This document shows, piece after piece, positions 57,285 to 64,000 of a DNA stretch of 64,000 bases. This DNA comes from Hyphomicrobium sp. (GTDB taxonomy: Bacteria > Pseudomonadota > Alphaproteobacteria > Rhizobiales > Hyphomicrobiaceae). Made by a program: the position numbers and the translations under genes. The DNA is taken from the NCBI GenBank assembly GCA_017512425.1, contig JAFWGI010000016.1, positions 372,001 to 436,000 of the forward strand, written 5' to 3'. How positions within the stretch are numbered: the first letter of the stretch is position 1; every line of letters begins with the position of its first letter. The notes under the pieces were generated by a model, which saw only the letters and a list, made by a program, of their open reading frames with translations, was not told the origin of the DNA and did no database searches.

Positions 57285-58382
57285 ATGGGCTTCAAGCTCG
57301 GTATCGTCGGGCTGCCGAACGTCGGCAAATCGACACTCTTCAACGCACTGACCCAGACGGCCGCTGCCGAAGCCGCCAACTATCCGTTCTGCACGATCGA
57401 GCCGAACGTCGGCGAAGTCGGTGTGCCGGACCCGCGCCTCGACAAGCTCGCGTCGATCGCGAGCAGCAAGGAAATCATCCCGACACGCCTGACGTTCGTC
57501 GACATCGCCGGTCTCGTGCGCGGCGCGTCCAAGGGCGAGGGCCTCGGCAACAAGTTCCTGTCGCACATCCGCGAAGTCGACGCCGTCGCCTACGTGCTGC
57601 GCTGCTTCGTCGACGACGACATCACGCACGTCGAGAACCGCATCGATCCGCTCGCCGACGCCGACGTCGTCGAAACCGAATTGATGCTCGCCGATCTCGA
57701 AAGCCTTGAGAAACGCGCGCCGGCCATCGAGAAAAAAGCCAAGCAAGGCGACAAGGATTCGAAAGCGCTCTTCGCGGTCATCGAAAAGTGCCTTGTCCCG
57801 CTGCGCGATGGCAAACCTGCCCGCACGGCGCAGATCAACGCCGACGAGATGGCAATCTTCCGCGGCCTGCAGCTTCTGACGTCGAAGCCTGTCGTCTACG
57901 TCTGCAACGTCGAGGAAGCATCCGCTGCTACCGGCAACGACTTCTCGAAGGTTGTCGAAGCCCGCGCCAAAGCCGAGAGCGCCGCCGCCGTTATCATCTC
58001 CGCAAAGATCGAGAGCGAATTCGCCGGGCTTGCACCAGAAGATCGCGATGCTTTCCTCGCCGAGATGGGTTTGACCGAACCGGGCCTCAACCGTTTGATC
58101 CGTGCCGGCTACCAGTTGCTCGACCTCGTGACCTACTTCACTGTCGGCCCGAAGGAAGCCCGCGCCTGGACGATCACGCGCGGCACTAAGGCACCGGGCG
58201 CCGCGGGTGTCATCCATACCGACTTCGAAAAAGGCTTCATTCGCGCCGAGACGATCGCATACAACGACTATGCGGCGCTGAACGGCGAAGTCGGCGCCAA
58301 GGAAGCCGGCAAGATGCGTCTCGAAGGCAAGGAATACGTCGTGCAGGACGGCGACGTCATGCACTTCCGCTTCGCTAACTGA
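57285..58382 (+). CDS. ychF: Redox-regulated ATPase YchF (OLA1-type)
   Basis: The 365-residue Obg-like P-loop protein prefers ATP and binds ribosomes. It has GLPNVGKST (residues 9-17), the G2/G3 segment FVDIAGLVRGASKGEGLGNK, the NVEE motif in place of NKxD, and the C-terminal TGS-like domain (KEARAWTITRGTKAPGAAGV). Length is normal. A hypothetical gene starts 22 nt after its stop and is probably co-transcribed. Confidence 0.95.
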   Translation: MGFKLGIVGLPNVGKSTLFNALTQTAAAEAANYPFCTIEPNVGEVGVPDPRLDKLASIASSKEIIPTRLTFVDIAGLVRGASKGEGLGNKFLSHIREVDAVAYVLRCFVDDDITHVENRIDPLADADVVETELMLADLESLEKRAPAIEKKAKQGDKDSKALFAVIEKCLVPLRDGKPARTAQINADEMAIFRGLQLLTSKPVVYVCNVEEASAATGNDFSKVVEARAKAESAAAVIISAKIESEFAGLAPEDRDAFLAEMGLTEPGLNRLIRAGYQLLDLVTYFTVGPKEARAWTITRGTKAPGAAGVIHTDFEKGFIRAETIAYNDYAALNGEVGAKEAGKMRLEGKEYVVQDGDVMHFRFAN

Positions 58383-58404
58383 GGAAATTTTCGCGAGGCT
58401 CGTC

Positions 58405-58992
58405 GTGCCGCGCCTGATCCACATCGCACCGCAGTCGGAAGCCGCAAAAATCCGCCGCAACGGCATTCGCGCGCGGCGCATCAAGGATTGGATCGACGGC
58501 CACGACCGGTTCGTCTGGGCTTTTCCGGTTCTCGAAAGCTATACGCTGACTCATCAGTGGATGCGGGAACTGAAACGCCTTGGCGCAACGACGCTTGCAG
58601 CCTTCACGATCAAAATCCCGGATAACGAGCCGGTCTTCGTACGCCACTTCGCGAGCGCGCCATGCGGAACCTCGGCAGCAGAGGCCGTCCGCACCATTCG
58701 CAACGCCGGGGATCAGCGCGGCTTTGAAGTCATCATCCCTCGCCGCATCGATCCGAAAGAAATTGAGACGGCCCGCGTGCTGCCGCGAGCCATCGGCTGG
58801 CGCTACGCGCCGAGCGCCGAAGGCCAGCCGATGAAGACCTGTGATTGTCCCTATTGCATGCCACGCGGCGAAGTGAAGGCCGCGCGTTACCGCAATCGCG
58901 TAGCGGAAGCCATGCGCCGCCAAGGCATCGCAAGCACCAACGCGCCGTACGCGCGCGACGGCGCTGATGAAGATGCGATGGATCAGTCCTGA
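58405..58992 (+). CDS. Conserved hypothetical protein with CxCxxC motif, downstream of ychF
   Basis: The 195-residue product starts at GTG after GCGAGG. The N-terminus LIHIAPQSEAAKIRRNGI resembles the first strand-helix of ADP-ribosyltransferase-like folds, where a His plays a role, but no complete active site can be identified. Its C-terminal third has CDCPYCMPRGEVKAARYRNR, a likely metal site followed by a basic helix. I recall similar proteins in other Proteobacteria, all hypothetical. It overlaps the 3' end of the convergent aldolase gene by 10 nt. Confidence 0.6.
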   Translation: MPRLIHIAPQSEAAKIRRNGIRARRIKDWIDGHDRFVWAFPVLESYTLTHQWMRELKRLGATTLAAFTIKIPDNEPVFVRHFASAPCGTSAAEAVRTIRNAGDQRGFEVIIPRRIDPKEIETARVLPRAIGWRYAPSAEGQPMKTCDCPYCMPRGEVKAARYRNRVAEAMRRQGIASTNAPYARDGADEDAMDQS

Positions 58993-59654
58993 CCCTTCTG
59001 GCCGTAGGTTTTGAATTTCTCGACCATCAGCGCCATTTCCGCGTCCGGCAGTAGGTGAACGCCGCCGATCAGCAGCGTCTTGTGATACTGCGCGGCCAAC
59101 GTCTCGACTTCGAACGCGAGTTCGAGCGCTGATGTAAGCGTATCGCCGAGCGCGACCTGTCCATGATTGGCCATTAGGCATGCATCGCGCGCTTTCAATC
59201 CGTGGGCGACGTACTGCGCGAGCGCGTCCGTTCCGAACGTCGCATAAGGCACGCACGGAATGTCCTCGCCGCCGGCGACCGCGACCATGTAGTGAAAGGC
59301 CGGGATTGCCTTGTGCGCGCACGCAAGTACCGTCGCGTACATCGAATGCGTATGCACGAGCGCGTGCTTGTCGGGCCGAACCGCATAGGCAGCCAAATGA
59401 AAATGCCATTCGCTCGACGGTTTGCGCTGCACACCCATGACGCCGCCGTCGGCATCGACGAACACGATGTCTTTAGCGTCGAGATCGTCATACGCCATGC
59501 CTGTCGGCGTGATCAGCATGCCCCCACCAAACCGCGCCGAGACATTGCCTGAGCGCTGCGGCGACAAACCGGACTCGCTCATGCGCCGCGCCGTTGCGAT
59601 GATCGCCTTGCGCAATGCCTTTTCGCTCTGCGGCTCGTCGGCGCGCTTCGTCAT
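58983..59654 (-). CDS. Class II aldolase/adducin family protein, probable 5-methylthioribulose-1-phosphate aldolase
   Basis: The 223-residue product has the class II aldolase set: SGNVSAR, the catalytic Glu in KPSSEWHFH (E82), zinc ligands H101 and H103 in VHTHSMYAT, and a third His in ANHGQVALG. Its start overlaps the mtnA stop by ATGA. In the DHAP-ethylene shunt of Rhodospirillum rubrum and some E. coli, an aldolase of this type (Ald2) splits 5-methylthioribulose 1-phosphate; the alternative is the dehydratase MtnB. No mtnC, mtnD or mtnW gene is in the window. Confidence 0.8.
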   Translation of the reverse strand: MTKRADEPQSEKALRKAIIATARRMSESGLSPQRSGNVSARFGGGMLITPTGMAYDDLDAKDIVFVDADGGVMGVQRKPSSEWHFHLAAYAVRPDKHALVHTHSMYATVLACAHKAIPAFHYMVAVAGGEDIPCVPYATFGTDALAQYVAHGLKARDACLMANHGQVALGDTLTSALELAFEVETLAAQYHKTLLIGGVHLLPDAEMALMVEKFKTYGQKGQD

Positions 59655-60760
59655 GCGACGGCCAAACCTCCGCTGCGCCGTTCCGGATAGAGCGACAGCA
59701 ATCCGTCGGCGGACGCCGCGCACACTCCCCGCTCTGTGATCAGCCCTGTCACAAGTCGCGCCGGAGTGACGTCAAACGCTGGATTGCGCGCCGGCGTCCC
59801 GGGCGCCGTGATCGCAACGGATAGCACCTTGCCGTTGGGTGCGCGGCCCGAGACGTGCAGCACTTCGTCGGCTGAGCGCTCTTCAATCGGGATCGCGGCA
59901 CCGTCCGGCATCTGCCAATCGATCGTTGACGATGGCAGCGCGACGTAAAACGGCACGCCGTTATCGACGGCGGCAAGCGCCTTCAGATAGGTCCCAATCT
60001 TGTTGGCGACATCGCCGTTGGCCGCAACGCGATCCGTCCCGACAATCACCAAATCAACCTCACCGCGCTGCGTGTAGTGCCCGCCAGCGTTATCGCAGAT
60101 CAACGTGTGCGGTACGCCGTGCTGCGCGAGTTCAAATGCGGTCAGCGACGCACCTTGATTGCGCGGGCGCGTTTCGTCGACCCAGACATGCACCGGAATG
60201 CCAGCGTTGTGCGCGTGATAGATCGGCGACGTCGCCGTCCCCCAATCGACGCACGCCAGCCAGCCGGCGTTGCAATGGGTCAGAATGTTGACAGGCTTGC
60301 CGTCTTTGCGCGCCGCGATCTCGCGGATGATTTCCAGTCCGTTGACGCCGATGCGGCGGCACATATCGGCGTCTTCCGTCGCGAGCTTGGCGGCATGCTT
60401 GAACGCGGCGCGTGGGCGCCCATCAACCGGCAGCGGCGACAACACCCGCCGCATCTCTTCGAGTGCCCATTTCAAATTGACGGCTGTCGGGCGCTGCGCG
60501 GCAAGCAGTTCAATCGCTTCTTCAAGCGACGCATCGCTGGCGTCATCGCGCATTGCAAGCGCAACGCCGTAAGCCGCCGTCACACCAATCAGCGGCGCAC
60601 CGCGAACGAGCATTGCCTGGATCGCGTAAGCAGCGTCGTCGCTGGTTTTCAGCGCAACGATTTTCAGTTCGTGCGGCAATGCGGTCTGGTCGATGATCTC
60701 AACCGGAAATCCATCCGGCTTGACCCAGATCGTGCGCATTGCCTTGCCGTTGATATTCAT
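59651..60760 (-). CDS. mtnA: Methylthioribose-1-phosphate isomerase
   Basis: The 369-residue enzyme converts 5-methylthioribose 1-phosphate to methylthioribulose 1-phosphate. It has [18 protein letters not shown], the catalytic C163 in [10 protein letters not shown], and D243 in [17 protein letters not shown] (the counterparts of B. subtilis C160 and D240). The ATG at 60760 is preferred; 60739 is in frame. It is coupled to the aldolase gene. Confidence 0.95.
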   Translation of the reverse strand: MNINGKAMRTIWVKPDGFPVEIIDQTALPHELKIVALKTSDDAAYAIQAMLVRGAPLIGVTAAYGVALAMRDDASDASLEEAIELLAAQRPTAVNLKWALEEMRRVLSPLPVDGRPRAAFKHAAKLATEDADMCRRIGVNGLEIIREIAARKDGKPVNILTHCNAGWLACVDWGTATSPIYHAHNAGIPVHVWVDETRPRNQGASLTAFELAQHGVPHTLICDNAGGHYTQRGEVDLVIVGTDRVAANGDVANKIGTYLKALAAVDNGVPFYVALPSSTIDWQMPDGAAIPIEERSADEVLHVSGRAPNGKVLSVAITAPGTPARNPAFDVTPARLVTGLITERGVCAASADGLLSLYPERRSGGLAVA

Positions 60761-60788
60761 GAGGCTCCAGATGTTGTCGAACGCGGCC

Positions 60789-61010
60789 TTACTGCGGCGG
60801 CGCCAGCGGAATGTGAATTGTATGGTCGAGATCGCAGGCCCGGCAGATCAAAGCATACCACTCCGCGTAAGGGCGCGCCGATCGATCGATAATGTTAAGT
60901 CCTGCGGCTGAACACACGGGACAGACGGCCGGCTGCTCGGGGTTGAACCGCCAGGCCGATATAAAGGCCAACGCCGCAGGGAGGCGCTCCGGCGGCAGCG
61001 GATTACTCAT
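60789..61010 (-). CDS. Small zinc-ribbon-like protein between apt and mtnA
   Basis: The 73-residue product has two CxxC knuckles, CPVC and CRAC, spaced about 30 residues apart, with [20 protein letters not shown] at the centre, consistent with a zinc ribbon. It begins 11 nt after the apt stop and ends 28 nt before mtnA, so it belongs to the same transcript. The function is not recognised. The ATG at 61010 gives MSNPLPPE. Confidence 0.65.
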   Translation of the reverse strand: MSNPLPPERLPAALAFISAWRFNPEQPAVCPVCSAAGLNIIDRSARPYAEWYALICRACDLDHTIHIPLAPPQ

Positions 61011-61020
61011 GGCGCGCCGC

Positions 61021-61551
61021 TCAATGTCCACCGAACGCGACGAGCGTGTGGCTTTCGACGCCCAGCTCGGCGAGCCTTTTGACACCACCCAGATCAGGTA
61101 GATCAATTACAAAAGTCGCGCCGACGATTTTGCCGCCGGAGCGCTTGACGAGCTTGATCGCTGCCTCGGCCGTGCCGCCGGTCGCGATTAGATCATCGAC
61201 GACCAGGATGCGTTGATCCTGCGCGATAGCGTCCTCGTGCATCTCGATGATGTCGACGCCATATTCGAGCGCGTACTCCTGCCCGATCGTCTTCCACGGC
61301 AACTTGCCCTTCTTGCGGATCGGAATGAAGCCGCAGCCGAGCCGGTCGGCGATTGCGCCACCCAGAATAAACCCGCGCGCCTCGATGCCGGCCACTGCGT
61401 CGACTTTGGCATCTTCGAAAGGTTCGGCCATCGCCTTGATCGCCTTCTTCAAACCCTTGGCGTCGCCGAGCAACGTCGTGATGTCCCGGAACATGATGCC
61501 GGGCTTAGGGTAGTCAGGAATAGTCCGTATGAGGCGTTCCAGGCTCTTCAC
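61021..61551 (-). CDS. apt: Adenine phosphoribosyltransferase
   Basis: The 176-residue enzyme salvages adenine, including that released by MtnP, to AMP using PRPP. It has IRTIPDYPKPGIMFRDITTL, GIEARGFILGGAIADRLG, and the PRPP-binding ILVVDDLIATGGTAEAAIKL. Length is normal. It precedes the zinc-ribbon gene and mtnA on the same strand, and links adenine from methylthioadenosine cleavage to the nucleotide pool. Confidence 0.95.
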   Translation of the reverse strand: MKSLERLIRTIPDYPKPGIMFRDITTLLGDAKGLKKAIKAMAEPFEDAKVDAVAGIEARGFILGGAIADRLGCGFIPIRKKGKLPWKTIGQEYALEYGVDIIEMHEDAIAQDQRILVVDDLIATGGTAEAAIKLVKRSGGKIVGATFVIDLPDLGGVKRLAELGVESHTLVAFGGH

Positions 61552-61691
61552 GGCATCACTCTCCGGTCAAATTGCAGGCGCAAAATAGCAATAACGTCGT
61601 GTTTAAGGTACAAGGAAGCGTCGATTCTGCCGGTTTGGGCGATTCGGCCGCCGACCGCGATTATGACGACGAATTCCAAAGGACGATGACG

Positions 61692-62153
61692 ATGGCTCAA
61701 GGCCCGATGGCAATGGCGGAACCCCACTTCCCCCCGCTCGGCGATGAGCAGAACGACGATCTCCCACGCACCTTCCGTCGCGAGAAAGAAGCCCGTGCCC
61801 GGGAGGCCCGCGAACGCGCGGCCCAGGAGCGCGCCGCCGCGCCCTCGCTGCCGACCCCGACCACTGCCGCACCGTCGACGATGGGATATGGCGCATCGTC
61901 CACCGGCCCCGCACCCCGCGTCGAGGCTGATCCTGACTATGCGCCTCAGATGGTCGAAGCACCCTATCCGGCCACCGTGCAGCGCTTCGACGTGCCGTTC
62001 ATGCATCTGGTGACGTTTTTTCTGAAGGCGGTCGTCGCGGCGATTCCCGCGCTCATCCTGCTCACAGCCATTCTATGGTTCGCCGGGTCGGCTCTTGAGG
62101 CGATGTTCCCGGAACTCATCAAGATGAAAGTCCTGATCAGCTTCCCGAACTGA
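61692..62153 (+). CDS. Hypothetical protein with C-terminal membrane anchor
   Basis: The 153-residue product has a charged coiled-coil-like segment (REKEARAREARERAAQERAA), a Pro/Ser/Thr linker, and one membrane segment near the C-terminus (LKAVVAAIPALILLTAILWF). The start is chosen at ATG 61692 with AAGGA 9 nt upstream; ATG 61686 and 61572 are in frame. The family is not recognised. Confidence 0.55.
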   Translation: MAQGPMAMAEPHFPPLGDEQNDDLPRTFRREKEARAREARERAAQERAAAPSLPTPTTAAPSTMGYGASSTGPAPRVEADPDYAPQMVEAPYPATVQRFDVPFMHLVTFFLKAVVAAIPALILLTAILWFAGSALEAMFPELIKMKVLISFPN

Positions 62154-62244
62154 CGGCGCTTCCCCGATAGTACGTGTTGCCGGTCCGCATCCACGGCGAT
62201 ACTGTCGATCGAGAAAATCGTATCGACGTCGGGTGGGTGCGCTC

Positions 62245-62577
62245 ATGAAAGCTCAGGTCATGCTGTTGGCAAGCGTTCTCGCGCTTGCAGGCTCCGGTGC
62301 CGCGATCGCCAATGACACCGGCTTCGCACAGTCCACCCACACCACACGGCGCGAAGGCGGCAAGCTCTGTATCGTCGGACATACGCACGGCGGCGAAGGC
62401 TCCGGCGGCACAAAGAGCGTCGCGCTCACTGGCGCCATCAATGCGTTTGTCGTCACCACGGTTGACGAGTACGGCTCCGACTGGGCGAAATGGTCGAAGG
62501 CCGCGAGCAAGTCGGTCAAATATACCAAGACTGCCGACGGCTGGACCGCGCATGCCGAAGCGCGGCCGTGCAAATAG
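62245..62577 (+). CDS. Small secreted hypothetical protein
   Basis: The 110-residue product has a signal peptide (LLASVLALAGSGAAIA) and a mature part with THTTRREGGKLCIVGHTHGG, a late WSKAASKSVKYTKTADGW and two cysteines (in KLCIVG and RPCK) that could pair. The family is not recognised. The start at ATG 62245 is preferred to GTG 62233. It is convergent with mtnP, whose stop lies 3 nt away. Confidence 0.55.
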   Translation: MKAQVMLLASVLALAGSGAAIANDTGFAQSTHTTRREGGKLCIVGHTHGGEGSGGTKSVALTGAINAFVVTTVDEYGSDWAKWSKAASKSVKYTKTADGWTAHAEARPCK

Positions 62578-62580
62578 ATT

Positions 62581-63465
62581 TTAGACCTTAACGGCGCCGA
62601 GCACGCGTCCGGCAACCGCATCGAGCTTGGCGAGCATCGCGGGATCGCGCTTCTCCGGCGGCGTGATGATGGCAACCTCCAGCGCGCGATCCGATCCGAT
62701 CGGACAGACCTCATGCTCGCGTGGCAGGTCTTTGGTCAGGCGCTGAACGAGCCGTTGCGCTCGCTCGGTATTGCCCGTCATGACCTTGATGATCGCCGCG
62801 ACATCGACTTGGTCGTGATCCTCGTGCCAACAATCGTAGTCGGTCACCATCGCGACGGTCGCGTAGCAGATCTCGGCTTCGCGCGCGAGCTTGGCTTCCG
62901 GCATGTTGGTCATGCCGATGACGTCGCAATCCCATGAGCGGTAGAGATTACTCTCGGCGCGCGTCGAGAATTGCGGGCCTTCCATGACGAGATAGGTTCC
63001 GCCGGAATGGCATTTGATTTTTTCGGCCTTGGCCGCTTTGTCGATGTGCTTGACGAGCAGCGGACTGACGGGATCGGCCATACCGACATGCGCGACGCAG
63101 CCGGTACCGAAGAAGGATTTGTTGCGCGCGAACGTGCGGTCGATGAATTGATCGGGCAGCACGAATTCGCCCGGCTCGTATTTTTTCTTCAGAGAGCCTA
63201 CGGCGGAAATGGAAACGAGATCGGTGACGCCGGCGCGCTTCAGGGCATCGACATTGGCGCGGTAATTGATTTCACTCGGCGGGATTGCATGCCCGCGCCC
63301 GTGACGCGGAAGAAATCGCACCGGCAATCCGTTCAATTCCGCGAAGAGGATTTGATCGGACGGCGTTCCCCACGGACCGGTGATCGTCTCCCAATGCGCG
63401 CCTTCGAGACCGGGCAACGTATAAAAGCCGCTGCCGCCGATAATACCCAGAACCGTCTTGACCAT
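62581..63465 (-). CDS. mtnP: S-methyl-5'-thioadenosine phosphorylase
   Basis: The 294-residue enzyme cleaves 5'-methylthioadenosine to adenine and 5-methylthioribose 1-phosphate. It has IIGGSGFYTLPGL, the phosphate-site GRGHAIPPSEINYRANVDAL, TYLVMEGPQFSTRAES and IGMTNMPEAKLAREAEICYA. The start at 63465 with GAGGGG upstream fits the family; the frame to 63669 is longer and runs over a terminator. Cytochrome c1 ends just upstream on the same strand, behind a terminator. Confidence 0.95.
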   Translation of the reverse strand: MVKTVLGIIGGSGFYTLPGLEGAHWETITGPWGTPSDQILFAELNGLPVRFLPRHGRGHAIPPSEINYRANVDALKRAGVTDLVSISAVGSLKKKYEPGEFVLPDQFIDRTFARNKSFFGTGCVAHVGMADPVSPLLVKHIDKAAKAEKIKCHSGGTYLVMEGPQFSTRAESNLYRSWDCDVIGMTNMPEAKLAREAEICYATVAMVTDYDCWHEDHDQVDVAAIIKVMTGNTERAQRLVQRLTKDLPREHEVCPIGSDRALEVAIITPPEKRDPAMLAKLDAVAGRVLGAVKV

Positions 63466-63593
63466 CGCCCCTCGCACGCCTGCCACCTGATGCCTACCAC
63501 CCAATACCCGTGAGGCTTCCCATTGCAGCGCACGATCATAAGCAGGATTGACGGCCCCGCAAGCAATCGCCCCGGCACATAAATGGGCAAATA

Positions 63594-63621
63594 AAAAAGG
63601 CCCCGCGAACGGGGCCTTTTT
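63594..63621 (-). terminator. Strong terminator after cytochrome c1
   Basis: AAAAAGGCCCCG (63594-63605) and CGGGGCCTTTTT (63610-63621) form a perfect 12-bp stem with a CGAA loop. Read on the minus strand it ends in TTTTT, 61 nt past the petC stop. Confidence 0.92.
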
Positions 63622-63681
63622 GTTCCAGCATTCGCGCGATGCGGCCGGCTCGCGGAACGCGAGTCGCATCGCGCAACAGTG

Positions 63682-64000
63682 TCAGTGCTTCACGTCGGCC
63701 CAGATACGCTTCTTGCCGAGATACAAAAGTGCCGTCGTGACAAGCAGGTACAGCATCACCTGCCAGCCGATACGCTTGCGCTGATCGTGCGTCGGGTCGG
63801 CCGACCATGCGAGGAACGCGGCGACGTCCTTGGCGTAGTTCTCGACCGTCGGCTTCGTGCCATCCGAATAGGCGACTTGATCTGGCTGCAGCGGTGTCGG
63901 CATCGCGAGCTGATGACCCGGAAACGCTTTGTTGTAGTACATGCCGTCGCCGACTTTCACGTCGGCAGGCGGGTCGGTGTAGCCGGTCAGTAGGGCGAAC
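63682..64000 (-). CDS. petC: Cytochrome c1 of the bc1 complex, C-terminal part (5' end outside window)
   Basis: The frame is open to the window edge and reads LLTGYTDPPADVKVGDGMYY, then GHQLAMPTPL with the heme-ligand Met, VENYAKDVAAFLAWSADPTH and a C-terminal membrane anchor (QVMLYLLVTTALLYLGKKRI). This is the end of cytochrome c1 (or a cytochrome b/c1 fusion), which passes electrons from the Rieske protein to soluble cytochrome c. The heme-binding CxxCH lies outside the window. A strong terminator follows, so this gene ends the operon. Confidence 0.93.
   Translation of the reverse strand, partial: FALLTGYTDPPADVKVGDGMYYNKAFPGHQLAMPTPLQPDQVAYSDGTKPTVENYAKDVAAFLAWSADPTHDQRKRIGWQVMLYLLVTTALLYLGKKRIWADVKH

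Noticed and set aside
57144..58484. 446-codon open frame antisense to ychF
   Set aside because: Opposite strand carries the full conserved YchF; the antisense product has no domain and lies exactly over it.
31040..63465. Large mobile element or genomic island
   Set aside because: No integrase, transposase, attachment repeats or tRNA-flanked duplication; gene order is that of a Rhizobiales core chromosome, and the tRNA-Met 3' end is not repeated nearby as far as I can see.

Overview
The window looks like an ordinary chromosomal stretch of an alphaproteobacterium of the order Hyphomicrobiales (Rhizobiales), possibly near Hyphomicrobiaceae; the family is inference. The evidence is a high-GC sequence with CtrA, its antagonist SciP and a FliJ-type protein close together, the gene run ubiK | lgt - midA - pgeF - lipoprotein - prs - creA and later rplY - pth - ychF, cytochrome c1 followed by mtnP and apt, a PetP/PetR-like MarR plus OmpR pair, and EcfG-type stress promoter motifs. 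There is no rRNA, CRISPR array, transposase or prophage; one tRNA-Met is present.

Layout. 1-9.5 kb: a 5'-truncated L,D-transpeptidase, a PPOX-like stress protein, a truncated methyltransferase, aspartate aminotransferase, small envelope proteins, an SDR, a PsiF-like protein, YcaC hydrolase, and pirin with a divergent LysR regulator. 9.5-20.5 kb: an extended UvrB carrying an in-frame palindromic repeat, a toxin-antitoxin pair with a frameshifted toxin, and a string of small secreted or stress proteins (histidine phosphatase, nuclease-like, PfpI/DJ-1, DUF3617, YciA, two divergent paralogous secreted proteins, MBL hydrolase). 20.5-28.3 kb: a membrane ClpP-like protease, a PQQ-type sugar dehydrogenase, a TM-BON-double-OmpA protein with a 57-residue partner, msrP-msrQ-msrB, and ctrA. 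28.3-41.7 kb: fliJ, a lipoprotein, sciP, mnmA, a PmtA-like methyltransferase, tRNA-Met, a three-gene membrane operon, arfB, a CrtI-like oxidoreductase, ilvE, and a MarR/response regulator/histidine kinase operon. 42-51.7 kb: proC, ybjN, ubiK, lgt, midA, pgeF, prs, creA, and a LOV histidine kinase/receiver operon. 52-64 kb: ABC-F ATPase, a Fur/Zur-family regulator, rplY, pth, ychF, a methylthioadenosine salvage set (mtnP, apt, mtnA, class II aldolase) and the end of cytochrome c1.

How the genes fit together. Three themes recur. General stress: a lovK-lovR light-sensing operon and a pfpI gene each sit behind a perfect EcfG-type promoter motif, and lovK carries a one-base frameshift between its dimerisation and ATPase domains. 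Cell cycle: ctrA and sciP lie 2.3 kb apart, with a CtrA-like box upstream of sciP. Sulfur and repair: msrP/msrQ/msrB repair oxidised methionine, while mtnP-mtnA-aldolase resembles the DHAP-ethylene shunt for recycling 5'-methylthioadenosine.

Several genes are decaying or variable: the LOV kinase (frameshift), a RelE/ParE-like toxin (frameshift at an A7 run), a methyltransferase lacking its C-terminal part, and a nuclease-fold protein lacking the catalytic glutamate. I see no large undescribed defence or biosynthetic system. The most notable points are the stress-controlled but broken LOV operon, the repeat element translated within UvrB, the DHAP-shunt-like cluster, and a candidate small RNA with an anti-Shine-Dalgarno loop.
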